Origin: G963674665 sp964609625
GTDB taxonomy: Bacteria; Desulfobacterota; Desulfovibrionia; Desulfovibrionales; Desulfovibrionaceae
NCBI GenBank assembly: GCA_964609625.1
Contig: CAZSRS010000033.1
Span: 1-49,201, forward strand
Length of the DNA: 49,201 nucleotides
Reading direction: 5' to 3'
In this document: positions 1 through 7,873 of the stretch, piece by piece
How the letters are laid out: each line of letters begins with the position of its first letter
Position numbering within the stretch: position 1 is the first letter of the stretch
Notes under the pieces: model-generated
Seen by the model: the letters and a program-made list of their open reading frames with translations, nothing else
Database searches by the model: none
Told to the model about the DNA's origin: nothing
Translations under genes and position numbers: made by a program

Positions 1-110
1 TGATTCAGGTCACCCTTCCAGGCGATCCACAGGCCGATGCCGTTGCTCACCATCCGGGACTCGGTGAACCGCGGCAGCTTGTTCAACAGTTTCTGCAGGG
101 CTTGTCCCAT
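1..110 (-). CDS. Partial CDS, N-terminus of an unknown protein (cut by left window edge)
   Basis: Only the first 36 codons lie in the window. They begin at an ATG (complement of 108-110) nine bases after the stop of the glycosyltransferase gene, and a purine-rich AAGGA stretch sits just before the ATG. The visible peptide begins MGQALQKLLNKLPRF and then has a Trp/Ile-rich stretch. No family is recognisable from so little. The tight spacing and same strand suggest co-transcription with the glycosyltransferase. The function is unknown. Confidence 0.55.
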   Translation of the reverse strand, partial: MGQALQKLLNKLPRFTESRMVSNGIGLWIAWKGDLN

Positions 111-119
111 GGTCCTTCC

Positions 120-1007
120 TTACAACTCCAGCGCTTCCCGCACCAGTTCAAGCACTCGCCGCGCCTCTTCCAGGCGCCCCCGCTTCAGACACCCTTGCAC
201 GTAGATCCCCTGCTTTTTCCGTAAAGCTCGCACCACCACGTCCCTGCGTTCCACGTCCAGTTCCTTGTCGCGCAGCAGGTTGCACAGGGAGCGGATGCGA
301 AAGAGATCCTGTCCCAGCATCTGTGCCGAAAGCTGATCACCCCGCCCCCCATGACGGATTGTCAGGGCCTCGGGCACCAGCCCGATCCCGTGTACGAGCA
401 GCGTACGCAGCCAGTAGTCGTAGTCTTCGCAGGTCCGCAGGTCCGGGTCGAAATCTCCCACGTCGTCCAGGACCCCCCTGGTGAACATTGCGCAGGAAGG
501 GCTGACCAGGCACGTTTCCAGTGCTCTCTCGAAAAAGTCGCCCATCGGCTTGGCATGCTTGCGCATTGGGTTCACACGTCGCCCCCCGCGTATCCAAATT
601 TCCTCTGTCTGCGACACCTGCCAACCCATTTGACGCATCCAGGCGAGCTGGATCTCGATTTTCCGTGGCAACCATTCATCGTCCGAATCCAGCAGGGCCA
701 CGTATTCTCCGCGGCAAACCGCAAGACCCACGTTGCGAGCCGCGGCCACACCCGCGTTGGCCTGACCGAGTACCCGCAATCGGGGATCGGCTTCGGCAAT
801 GGGCGCCAGCACTTCCAGAGTGCGATCCGTGGAACCGTCGTCCACCACTATGCACTCCAACGCGGTGTGGCTTTGCTTCAATACCGAGTGCACGGCCCGC
901 GGCAGGAGTAGCTCCCTGTCGAATGTCGGGATTATGACTGAAACCAGCATGCCGGCCACGTCGTCGGGTAGCTCTGCAAGGGGCATTCCAATTGAACCGG
1001 AGTCCAC
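120..1007 (-). CDS. Family 2 glycosyltransferase (GT-A fold)
   Basis: Predicted inverting glycosyltransferase that uses a nucleotide-diphospho-sugar. The GT2 signature starts near residue 20 with VSVIIPTFDRELLLPRAV. It is followed by VVDDGSTD (nucleotide binding), the N-x-G-x-x-x-A-R-N-x-G segment near residue 85, and LLDSDDEW, whose DSD is the metal-binding DxD. A later CEDYDYWLR resembles the ED acceptor/catalytic-base motif. The protein is 295 aa, normal for a single-domain GT2, with no membrane segment, so it is probably cytosolic. The start is uncertain: the frame opens at a GTG with no good ribosome site, and ATGs at codons 8 and 20 are alternatives; codon 20 lies directly before the fold. 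It lies 13 bases after a small repeat protein and just before the truncated edge gene, so the three probably form an operon. The acceptor is not deducible. Confidence 0.88.
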   Translation of the reverse strand: MDSGSIGMPLAELPDDVAGMLVSVIIPTFDRELLLPRAVHSVLKQSHTALECIVVDDGSTDRTLEVLAPIAEADPRLRVLGQANAGVAAARNVGLAVCRGEYVALLDSDDEWLPRKIEIQLAWMRQMGWQVSQTEEIWIRGGRRVNPMRKHAKPMGDFFERALETCLVSPSCAMFTRGVLDDVGDFDPDLRTCEDYDYWLRTLLVHGIGLVPEALTIRHGGRGDQLSAQMLGQDLFRIRSLCNLLRDKELDVERRDVVVRALRKKQGIYVQGCLKRGRLEEARRVLELVREALEL

Positions 1008-1020
1008 CGGTGGAACCGTG

Positions 1021-1239
1021 TCAGACCAAGTGGTTGAGGAGGTGTCCCGAACCAGCGACTTCCAGATAGCCGCTTCCGGTTACCTGGATGTGCCCACCCC
1101 CTTGCACCTGTATCTGCCCGCTCCCCTCAACCTGCACTGAACCGGCAGGGCCTGGAGTGACGTGCCCACCCTGGGATGAGATGGAAACGCTCCCTGCTGG
1201 GGCGATGGAAATATCGCCAGGGGTGGTTGAAATGATCAT
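1021..1239 (-). CDS. Small Gly-rich octapeptide-repeat protein (72 aa), unknown function
   Basis: An ATG at the complement of 1237-1239 follows a GGAG ribosome site by 6 bases, so this start is preferred to the longer open frame. The product begins MIISTTPGDISIAP. It then repeats an about 8-residue unit of the form G-x-(V/I/L)-x-V-x-G-(S/G): GSVQVEGS, GQIQVQGG, GHIQVTGS, GYLEVAGS. Alternating small and beta-branched residues suggest a short beta-solenoid or stacked beta sheet. There is no signal peptide and no Cys. It lies 13 bases upstream of the glycosyltransferase. No family was recognised. The periodic protein sequence plus a good ribosome site argue that it is real. Confidence 0.6.
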   Translation of the reverse strand: MIISTTPGDISIAPAGSVSISSQGGHVTPGPAGSVQVEGSGQIQVQGGGHIQVTGSGYLEVAGSGHLLNHLV

Positions 1240-1368
1240 GGCGGACTCCGGTGGCAGGCAGGATTTCTCTTTGCAATACAATATAAGGGGCGCGCGCCCT
1301 TCTGGCAAGTCGTGTGCCGCCTCCCGCACCCCGGTGAGGCTGTCCGCTGGTCTCTGATTCCTGAATTT

Positions 1369-1662
1369 TCAGTTCCGTTCCGCTCGATCCACCTTGATCA
1401 GGATATTGTCCGCGAAGACCAGGGCCAATACGTCGTACCACTTGTAGATTCCTGTATCGTACCAGGCATAGAGCACGGTGCCGTCGGAGAGGACCTGTTT
1501 GCCGCTGGGTTCGCCGTAGTCTTGTATCGCCTGCTGCAACGTGTAGGTCCCCACCCTGGAATTCCAGTCAATGGTAGTTCCACCGCAACCAAGAAAAAGC
1601 AAGACAAAACAAAGGACAAGACAGAGGATGATCATGCGCAGGGTTCGAAAATTCACGAACAT
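1369..1662 (-). CDS. Small lipoprotein, unknown function
   Basis: A 97-aa product with an N-terminal Lys/Arg-poor head, a strongly hydrophobic stretch (MIILCLVLCFVLLFLGC) and a lipobox LFLGC, so it is predicted to be lipidated by Lgt/LspA. The mature part contains GTYTLQQAIQDYGEPSGKQVLSDGTVLYAWYDTG, split here only by my reading; the pattern 'YGxPxxxxxLxDGxxxYxW' resembles small outer-membrane lipoproteins that carry an SmpA/BamE-like fold, but this is a weak analogy. The start was chosen at the ATG preceded by GGGAG at 7 bases; the open frame extends 38 codons further without a ribosome site. It precedes the repeat-protein and glycosyltransferase genes on the same strand with a gap of about 130 bases. 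Confidence 0.75.
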   Translation of the reverse strand: MFVNFRTLRMIILCLVLCFVLLFLGCGGTTIDWNSRVGTYTLQQAIQDYGEPSGKQVLSDGTVLYAWYDTGIYKWYDVLALVFADNILIKVDRAERN

Positions 1663-2063
1663 GGGCTCACTCCCGTCAGGGGCTGGTTGTTGGCGGACGT
1701 CGCTTGCCGCACACGTCCGGGAAAGTGTCCGATACCAAGTCGCGACCGAAGAGGGCAACGTGGTATCGCAGGGCATGATGCCGCGCCGCGAGCGAAGCCC
1801 GCGTTAAGCCTGGCGAAACCGCGTTTTCTCCAGGCGTGGCAATCATAACACGGGACGTGCCTTGATTGCATCTCGGTATCAAGCGCCGACGCATCCGTTG
1901 TCGTCCGTGTTGTAGCAAAGCACGGTTGCCAGGTCCAGCATGAGAACGGGAACACGCTCTCCCGAGCTGGATCGAATCCATCTTGAAATGCCTTAAGAAA
2001 TCGCCTAAGGCGGACATGCGTATACCATCCCGAAAGCATTTCAGCTCTACCAAGGGGCACATC
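1663..2063. other. Divergent intergenic region with a repeat and a short inverted repeat
   Basis: About 400 bases separate the minus-strand lipoprotein from the efflux operon. The region holds one copy of the dispersed repeat described separately (about 1729-1843). Near the efflux operon there is a small inverted repeat, GCCTTA at 1990-1995 and TAAGGC at 2006-2011, which could be a regulator site. Open frames crossing the region lack ribosome sites and are not credible genes. Confidence 0.5.
1729..1843 (-). repeat. Dispersed ~115-bp intergenic repeat, copy 1 (REP-like)
   Basis: The reverse complement of this stretch aligns over its whole length with 45504-45619 on the plus strand; by eye roughly four in five bases match with almost no gaps. 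The core GCGGGCTTCGCTCGCGGC is identical in both copies and can fold into a UUC(G)-looped hairpin. The copies are inverted relative to each other and both lie between genes. This is consistent with a mobile palindromic (REP-like) family or a decayed miniature element. Confidence 0.65.
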
Positions 2064-3446
2064 GTGAGCATATCCGGCAAACGCAAGGGTCTTCTCCTGC
2101 TTCCAGCGCTGGTCGTGGGCGTCGTGATCTTCGTCGCCCTGGTCAAGAGCCGCACCCCACCCGAACGGACAGACATGGCCGAGCGCACCCGCACCGTGCG
2201 CGTCATCGAGGCCAGGGAAATCTCCCTGACGCCCAGGGCTGTCGGCTACGGCATTGTCGAGCCCAACGTGCACTGGGAGGCGATAGCCGAAGTGAGCGGA
2301 CGGATAGTGGAGATGCACCAGGAGCTCAAACCCGGCGCCATCATCCCCAAGGGGACGATGCTCTTCCGCATCGACCCGATCGAATACGGCCTGGCGGAAT
2401 CCCGGGATCAAGCCGACCTGAGCAACCTGGAAGCCCAGATCCGCGAACTCGAGCAGCGCGAGAGCAACTACCGCCGCATCCTCGAGACGGAAAAACGCGC
2501 CCTGCAAATCGCCGAACAGGAGTTGGAGCGCCGGCGACTACTCGTGGCCAAAGGCACCATCTCCAAGTCCGAGGTCGACAAGGAAGAAAAAAGCTACCTG
2601 AACCAAAAGCAGGCCGTGCAAAACCTGCAGAACAGCCTCGCCCTGCTTCCGGCCCAGCACGAGGCCCTCGAGGCCCAGCTCGAATCCGGCAGGCACAAGC
2701 TCCAGGACACCCAACTCGACGTGGGCAAGACCATGATCACCGCCCCCTTTGACCTGCGTGTGGACGAATTGGGCGTGGAACTCTCCCAGTTCGCCGGCAT
2801 GGGCAGGACGCTGCTCAAGGCTTACGACATCGCCGTGGCCGAGGTGCCGGCCCAGATGCCCCTGTCCTCCATGCGCAACGTGGTGGGAGCGGCCAGGGAA
2901 CTGGACATCACCAGCCTCGAACACTTCAGCATGGACCTGATCCGCGAACTGCTCGGACTCAGGGCCGTGGTTCGTCTGCCCTTCGGCGAGGAGTCCGTGG
3001 AATGGGAGGCTCGCTTCGCACGCATGGGGGAAAAGATCGACCCGCAGACCCGGACCATTCCTGTCTACGTGGCCGTGGATGACCCTTATCGCAAGGCCCT
3101 GCCGGGCAAACGTCCACCGCTTGTCAAGAACATGTACGTCCAGGTCGAGTTGCGCGGCAAACCCTGCGAGCCCCGGATTGTCCTGCCCCGTTCCGCCGTC
3201 CATCAGGGCGACACCGGCCCCGTGCTCTACCTGGCGGACCAGGAAAACCGCCTGGAGATACGCCCCGTGCGCATCGAGCAGCAGCAGGGCAGCCTGGCGG
3301 CCCTGCTGCAGGGAGTGGTGGCGGGCGAGCGGATCATCGTCTCCAGCATCGCCCCTGCCATTGCCGGTCAACTCCTGGAAATCCAGCGTGATACAGCCTT
3401 GGAACAGCGGATTGTGACCGAGGCGGAAGGAGAGGTCCCCCTGTAA
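2064..3446 (+). CDS. RND efflux membrane fusion protein (HlyD/AcrA-type periplasmic adaptor)
   Basis: Periplasmic adaptor that links an inner-membrane RND pump to an outer-membrane channel. A single N-terminal membrane anchor (GLLLLPALVVGVVIFVALV) is followed by a lipoyl half-motif (VSGRIVEMHQELKPG...KGTMLFRID). A long alpha-helical hairpin rich in Glu, Arg and Gln comes next, then the second lipoyl half (TMITAPFDLRV) and the beta-barrel region (ARFARMGEKIDPQTRTIPVYVAVDDP). The start was taken at the GTG with AAGGGG 6 bases before it; an upstream ATG at 1983 would add 27 unlikely residues. The stop codon overlaps the start of the pump gene by one base (TAATG), indicating translational coupling. 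The length of 461 aa is on the long side for the family. No outer-membrane channel gene is in the window. Confidence 0.93.
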   Translation: MSISGKRKGLLLLPALVVGVVIFVALVKSRTPPERTDMAERTRTVRVIEAREISLTPRAVGYGIVEPNVHWEAIAEVSGRIVEMHQELKPGAIIPKGTMLFRIDPIEYGLAESRDQADLSNLEAQIRELEQRESNYRRILETEKRALQIAEQELERRRLLVAKGTISKSEVDKEEKSYLNQKQAVQNLQNSLALLPAQHEALEAQLESGRHKLQDTQLDVGKTMITAPFDLRVDELGVELSQFAGMGRTLLKAYDIAVAEVPAQMPLSSMRNVVGAARELDITSLEHFSMDLIRELLGLRAVVRLPFGEESVEWEARFARMGEKIDPQTRTIPVYVAVDDPYRKALPGKRPPLVKNMYVQVELRGKPCEPRIVLPRSAVHQGDTGPVLYLADQENRLEIRPVRIEQQQGSLAALLQGVVAGERIIVSSIAPAIAGQLLEIQRDTALEQRIVTEAEGEVPL

Positions 3447-6400
3447 TGAACTCCAGGGAACGTACTCCGCCCCAACCATCCGCATCCGAACCCGGCTTGC
3501 GAGTCGGCATCCTGGCTTGGTTCGCGGCCCACCCCACGGCGGCCAACCTGCTGATGCTCATTTTCCTGGCCTTGGGTCTGCTGTCGCTGTCCGAGCAGCG
3601 GCGTGAAACCTTTCCGGATTACAGCACCCAGGCGGTGCAGATTTCCGTCTTGTATCCCGGCGCCACTGCCGAGGAAGTTGAAGAGGCCGTGTGCCAGCGC
3701 ATCGAGGATGCCTTGGAAAATGTCGTCGATGTGGAGGAAGTGCGCAGCGAGGCACGGGAAAACAATGCCCTGGTGGTGGTGGAAATGCGCGACCAGGGCG
3801 ATTTCTCCAGGTTCCTCACCGAGGTCAAGACCGAGGTCGAAGCAATCGACGACTTTCCAGAAGAGACCGAGGCCCTGGTGATCAAGGAACTCAACAAGAC
3901 CGACATGGTCGTCTCGGTGGCGGTCACGGGTCCCATGAGCGAAACCGACCTCAAGTTGTTCTGCGAACAGCTCAAGGACCGCATGCTCATGGAGCCTGAA
4001 ATCACCCAGGTGCTTGTCAAGGGCTTCTCCGACCGCCAGATACGCATCGAAGTCCCGGCCCACGCCCTGCAACAATTCGGCATCTCGATCCAGGACGTGG
4101 CCAGGGTCGTGGCGGCCCAGAGCGTGAACCTACCCGCGGGCATCATCGAGACCGGCGAGCGCGACATTCTGGTGCGTTTCGACGAAAAACGCATCGACGT
4201 CCACGGCTTCGAGGATCTCGTGGTGCTTTCCGGCACCACCGGCGCCGAACTCAGGCTCGGCGATTTCGCCGAGATCACCGACCGCTTCGAACTGGACGAG
4301 GAGCGCATCCTGTTCAACGGCAAGCGGGCCGGCATGCTGCAAATCAACAAGACAAAGGACGAGGACGCCCTGCGCGTCATGGCGGTGGTACGCGACTTGC
4401 TAGAGCGAGAACGCAGGCTCTCACCGCCGGGCGTGACCTTCACCATCACCCAGAACATCTCCGACATCGTGCGCGACAGGTTGCAGATGCTCACGGTCAA
4501 CGGCATCCAGGGCCTGATCCTGGTGTTCCTGACCATGTGGTTGTTCTTTTCCTTCCGCTTCTCCTTTTGGGTGGCCATGGGCTTGCCCGTCTCCTTCCTC
4601 GGCTCGCTCTTCGTCATGCAGCAGATCGATTTCTCCCTGAACATGCTGACCATGGTGGGCCTGCTCCTGGCCATCGGACTGATCATGGACGACTCCATCG
4701 TCATCGCGGAGAACATCGCGGCGCATCTGGCCAGGGGCAAGAAGGCCCTGGACGCCGCGGTCAGCGGAACCGCCGAAGTACTGCCCGGTGTGCTCTCCTC
4801 TTTCCTCACCACCATGTTCGTGTTCGGTTCCATCGCCGTGTACATCGAGGGCGACATCGGCAAGGTCATGTGGGTCATGCCCGTGGTACTCTTGCTGACC
4901 TTGAGCGTGAGCCTGGTGGAGGCCTTCTTCATCCTGCCCCATCACCTGGCGCACTCCCTCGGAGGCAAGGAAAACGCCCCTCAAAGCGCCTTCCGCCGCC
5001 GCTTCGACGCCGGGCTGGAATGGGTACGTGAAACTATCCTGGGCCGCCTGGTGGATCTGGCCGTTTCCTGGCGCTACCTGTTCATCGGCCTGGTGCTCTC
5101 CCTGTTCCTTTGCTCCGTGGGCATGCTCGCTTCCGGCTTCCTGAAAACAGCGGCATTCCCAGACGTTGACGGCGACGTGCTCATGGCGCGCATCCTGCTC
5201 CCCCAGGGCACGCCCCTCACGTACACCGAGGCCGTGGCGGAACGCGTGGTCGCGGCACTGGAACGCACGGACAAGCATTTCACTCCCCTGCAACCGCAGC
5301 TCGACGGCAAACACCCCAGCCTGGTGAAGGACGTCAGCGTGCAGTACAACCTCAACGCCGACGCGGGTGAGTCCGGTCCCCATGTGGTCACGGTGGTCGC
5401 CGATCTGCTCAAGGCCGAGCAGCGCAACGCGACCCTCGACGCAGTGGCCGAAGTCTGGCGTAGGGAAGTGGGAAGCGTGCCCGATGTCATCAGCATCACC
5501 TACAAACAGCCTGTCCTCGGCCCCGCGGGCCTGGCCATTGAAATTCGCGTGCAAGGGGAGGATCTGCTCCGGTTGAAACAGGCCTCCCTGGAACTCATGG
5601 ACTGGCTCCACACCTACACTGGCGTCACGGACCTCCACGACGACCTCAGGCCCGGCAAACCCGAAGCCGTGGTGCGTCTGCGCGAAGGCGCCATGGTCCT
5701 GGGCCTCGACGGCCAGGCCATAGCCAGGCAGTTGCGCGCCGCTTTCCACGGCATCACGGCGGCGGAGGTTCAGGTCGGCTCGGAGTCCTACGAAATCGAT
5801 GTGCGGCTCGCGGCCAGGGACCAAAACTCCCTGGCCGACCTGGAAAACTTCCACATCACCACTCCCGCGGGCAAACAGATTCCGTTGAGCGCGGTGGTCA
5901 CCCTGCACGAGGGGCACGGCTGGGCCCGCATCACCCGGATCAACTCCCAGCGCACGGTGACCATCAAGGGTGAGGTGGACACCCGATACGGCAACGCCAA
6001 TGCCATCATAGCCGACACCAGGGCCAGGTTCCTCCCCCAACTGATGGAAAACTACCCGGATCTGCGCATCACTCTCGAAGGACAGGCCAAGGAAGGCCAG
6101 AAGACGCAAAATTCCCTGAAAAAGGCTCTGCTCGTAGGCATCTTCGGCATCTTCGTGCTGCTCAGCTTCCAGTTCAAGAGCTACATCGAACCCTTCGTGA
6201 TCATCCTGGCCATCCCGCTGGCCGGAATCGGCGTGATCTGGGGGCACCTGATCATGGGGCACGTCCTGACCATGCCCGGCATCATGGGCTTCGTTTCCCT
6301 GGCTGGTGTGGTGGTCAACGACTCCATCCTGCTGGTGCAATTCCTGAAAATGCGCATGGCCGAGGGGCTGAGCGCCAGGCAGGCCGCGCCCCTGGCCAGC

Positions 6401-6634
6401 AGGGAACGCTTCCGGGCCATCCTGCTCACCAGCGCGACAACCATTCTTGGCTTGGCCCCCCTGCTGCTGGAGCGCAGCCTGCAAGCCCAGGTCCTCATTC
6501 CCCTGGCAGTGAGCATCGTGTTCGGGCTGCTGGCCTCCACCGTGCTGGTGCTTCTTGTGGTGCCGGCGCTGTACACCATTCTGGACGACATGGGGCTCAC
6601 GTCCACGCACCTCAAACAAACCGAGGAGAACTGA
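3446..6634 (+). CDS. RND-family inner-membrane efflux pump (AcrB/HAE-like)
   Basis: Proton-driven transporter subunit of a tripartite efflux system, 1062 aa, a typical RND length. TM1 lies near residues 25-45 (AANLLMLIFLALGLLSL). Two large periplasmic loops separate it from two clusters of hydrophobic helices near residues 350-560 and 890-1050, giving the expected 12 segments. TM4 holds GLLLAIGLIMDDSIVIAEN, with the Asp pair of the proton relay. The equivalent TM10 site reads AGVVVNDSILLVQF, which lacks the relay Lys seen in AcrB, placing the protein in another RND branch. The substrate is unknown. It is coupled to the adaptor gene upstream and lies 2 bases ahead of the PPC-domain gene, so the three form one transcription unit. 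Confidence 0.95.
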   Translation: MNSRERTPPQPSASEPGLRVGILAWFAAHPTAANLLMLIFLALGLLSLSEQRRETFPDYSTQAVQISVLYPGATAEEVEEAVCQRIEDALENVVDVEEVRSEARENNALVVVEMRDQGDFSRFLTEVKTEVEAIDDFPEETEALVIKELNKTDMVVSVAVTGPMSETDLKLFCEQLKDRMLMEPEITQVLVKGFSDRQIRIEVPAHALQQFGISIQDVARVVAAQSVNLPAGIIETGERDILVRFDEKRIDVHGFEDLVVLSGTTGAELRLGDFAEITDRFELDEERILFNGKRAGMLQINKTKDEDALRVMAVVRDLLERERRLSPPGVTFTITQNISDIVRDRLQMLTVNGIQGLILVFLTMWLFFSFRFSFWVAMGLPVSFLGSLFVMQQIDFSLNMLTMVGLLLAIGLIMDDSIVIAENIAAHLARGKKALDAAVSGTAEVLPGVLSSFLTTMFVFGSIAVYIEGDIGKVMWVMPVVLLLTLSVSLVEAFFILPHHLAHSLGGKENAPQSAFRRRFDAGLEWVRETILGRLVDLAVSWRYLFIGLVLSLFLCSVGMLASGFLKTAAFPDVDGDVLMARILLPQGTPLTYTEAVAERVVAALERTDKHFTPLQPQLDGKHPSLVKDVSVQYNLNADAGESGPHVVTVVADLLKAEQRNATLDAVAEVWRREVGSVPDVISITYKQPVLGPAGLAIEIRVQGEDLLRLKQASLELMDWLHTYTGVTDLHDDLRPGKPEAVVRLREGAMVLGLDGQAIARQLRAAFHGITAAEVQVGSESYEIDVRLAARDQNSLADLENFHITTPAGKQIPLSAVVTLHEGHGWARITRINSQRTVTIKGEVDTRYGNANAIIADTRARFLPQLMENYPDLRITLEGQAKEGQKTQNSLKKALLVGIFGIFVLLSFQFKSYIEPFVIILAIPLAGIGVIWGHLIMGHVLTMPGIMGFVSLAGVVVNDSILLVQFLKMRMAEGLSARQAAPLASRERFRAILLTSATTILGLAPLLLERSLQAQVLIPLAVSIVFGLLASTVLVLLVVPALYTILDDMGLTSTHLKQTEEN

Positions 6635-6636
6635 CG

Positions 6637-7077
6637 ATGCAAGCAGCACAAGGCGAAATCGGACGGATCTTCGTGCTCCGCCTGGAAGACGGAGACCGCA
6701 TACCCGACTGCATCGAGAGCTTTGCCAAGGAGCAGAACATCAGGGCCGGACTCTGCGCCATGCTGGGGGGCATCGGCGGCGGCAAGGTGGTGGTCGGGCC
6801 CGAAGACGGCCGGGCAACCCCCATCACCCCCATGCTGCAAAGCCTGGGCGCGGTGCACGAGGCCGCGGCCGTAGGGACACTGTTCCGCAACGAGGCCGGA
6901 GTCCCCAAGCTGCACATGCACGCCGCACTCGGGCGGGGCGACGCCTGCCTCACCGGCTGCATCCGTCAGGGTGTGGACGTCTGGAAGATCGCGGAAGTGG
7001 TTATTCTGGAAATCGTCGGCACAGGTTTGCGCCGCAAGATCGATCCGAATTTCGGTTTCGAGGTTTTGTCCAAATAG
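6637..7077 (+). CDS. PPC (DUF296) domain protein
   Basis: A 146-aa protein that is essentially one PPC domain (plants and prokaryotes conserved, DUF296). Typical features are visible: GRIFVLRLEDGDRIPDCIESFAKEQNI at the N-terminus, then CAMLGGIGGGKVVVG, and near residue 93 the KLHMHAALGRGD segment. Its His-x-His is the conserved, probably metal-binding pair in this family. Prokaryotic members are trimeric; many are annotated as putative DNA-binding proteins, though bacterial ones lack the plant AT-hook, and none is seen here. The gene starts two bases after the pump stop, so it is expressed with the efflux operon. A regulatory or ligand-sensing role in efflux is plausible but not shown. Confidence 0.85.
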   Translation: MQAAQGEIGRIFVLRLEDGDRIPDCIESFAKEQNIRAGLCAMLGGIGGGKVVVGPEDGRATPITPMLQSLGAVHEAAAVGTLFRNEAGVPKLHMHAALGRGDACLTGCIRQGVDVWKIAEVVILEIVGTGLRRKIDPNFGFEVLSK

Positions 7078-7196
7078 ATCGTGCTACGGCCCGCACCATG
7101 GTGGGGTGCGATCGGCATGCGAATACAGGAAACCTGTGCGCGACGCGACATCGATATCCCGACGCGGAACGATGCACGTTTCCCGGGAGCCCGCTC

Positions 7197-7856
7197 CTAC
7201 TCCCCTCCCGGCTCCTCGCCCTGGGCCAGGCGCAGGAAGCGATAGTAGTCGTCGTAGCTCTTGAGCACCAGGCCGAAGAGTTCATGTCCCCGCTCGGTGT
7301 CGTGGATGTTCAGGTAGGTGTTCACGCCCTTGCGGAAGGCGATCTGCGGATCCATGCTCTGCGCCTGCTGGCCGATGAGCACCACATTGAGGAGCTGGCG
7401 GCGGTTGCCCGGCCAGCGGGCGATCTCATCGAACACGAGCTGGTTGTCCTCGCTGTCCTCGACCAGAAGTACATGGTACTCGTTGAGCCGAAGTTTCAGC
7501 ACCGCCTCGTGGGCGTCCTGGGCATAGCTTTCATAATAGCCCATTTCCTGGAAATAATTCTGGGCCTCCTCTATCCAGTGTTTGGACTTCAGGGCTATGA
7601 ACACGATGCGCGCCCCGGGAGGGAATATCTCGGGCTCCAGTTGCGGGTGCCCATGTTCGGGCACCTCGTGTTCAGGTATCTTGCCCGAAGCATCGGCAGG
7701 GGGCATGGCCTTGTGCGCCTGGTCCAGGGATTCGCTCTTGTCCAGGACCACGCGCTCCTGGCAATGGGGGCACTTGACCTTGAAACGCGGGGTAGCCGGC
7801 AGTTTCTCGTCGGGGATGTTCAGTTCCTTGTGGCAGTTGGAGCAACTGAAGCGCAT
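7197..7856 (-). CDS. Zinc-ribbon plus receiver-like domain protein
   Basis: A 219-aa protein. Residues 1-40 form a zinc ribbon of the MJ0042/zinc_ribbon_5 type: MRFSCSNCHKELNIPDEKL followed by FKVKCPHCQERVVLD, giving two CxxC pairs. A His/Pro/Glu-rich linker follows. Residues of about 80-190 look like a response-regulator fold (ARIVFIALKS...VLLVEDSEDNQLVFDEIARW...LLNVVLIGQQ), but the acidic pair normally found after strand 1 is absent, so phosphorylation is doubtful. It lies 17 bases after the second PilT-family ATPase on the same strand and is probably co-transcribed with the two ATPases, suggesting a role in pilus control. That role is inferred from position only. Confidence 0.75.
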   Translation of the reverse strand: MRFSCSNCHKELNIPDEKLPATPRFKVKCPHCQERVVLDKSESLDQAHKAMPPADASGKIPEHEVPEHGHPQLEPEIFPPGARIVFIALKSKHWIEEAQNYFQEMGYYESYAQDAHEAVLKLRLNEYHVLLVEDSEDNQLVFDEIARWPGNRRQLLNVVLIGQQAQSMDPQIAFRKGVNTYLNIHDTERGHELFGLVLKSYDDYYRFLRLAQGEEPGGE

Positions 7857-7873
7857 GGTGTATCCTTCCGGGG

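Noticed and set aside
3619..4932. 437-codon minus-strand open frame opposite the pump
   Set aside because: Ser/Thr/Met-rich shadow with no ribosome site; the pump frame explains the region.
4421..6649. 742-codon minus-strand open frame opposite the RND pump
   Set aside because: It is antisense to a well-supported pump gene; the product is His/Gln/Gly-rich with no domain, the usual shadow in GC-rich DNA.
7083..7120. Terminator between the PPC gene and the zinc-ribbon gene
   Set aside because: A CGCACC/GGTGCG stem exists but there is no U-tract and the loop is ordinary; not strong enough to list.
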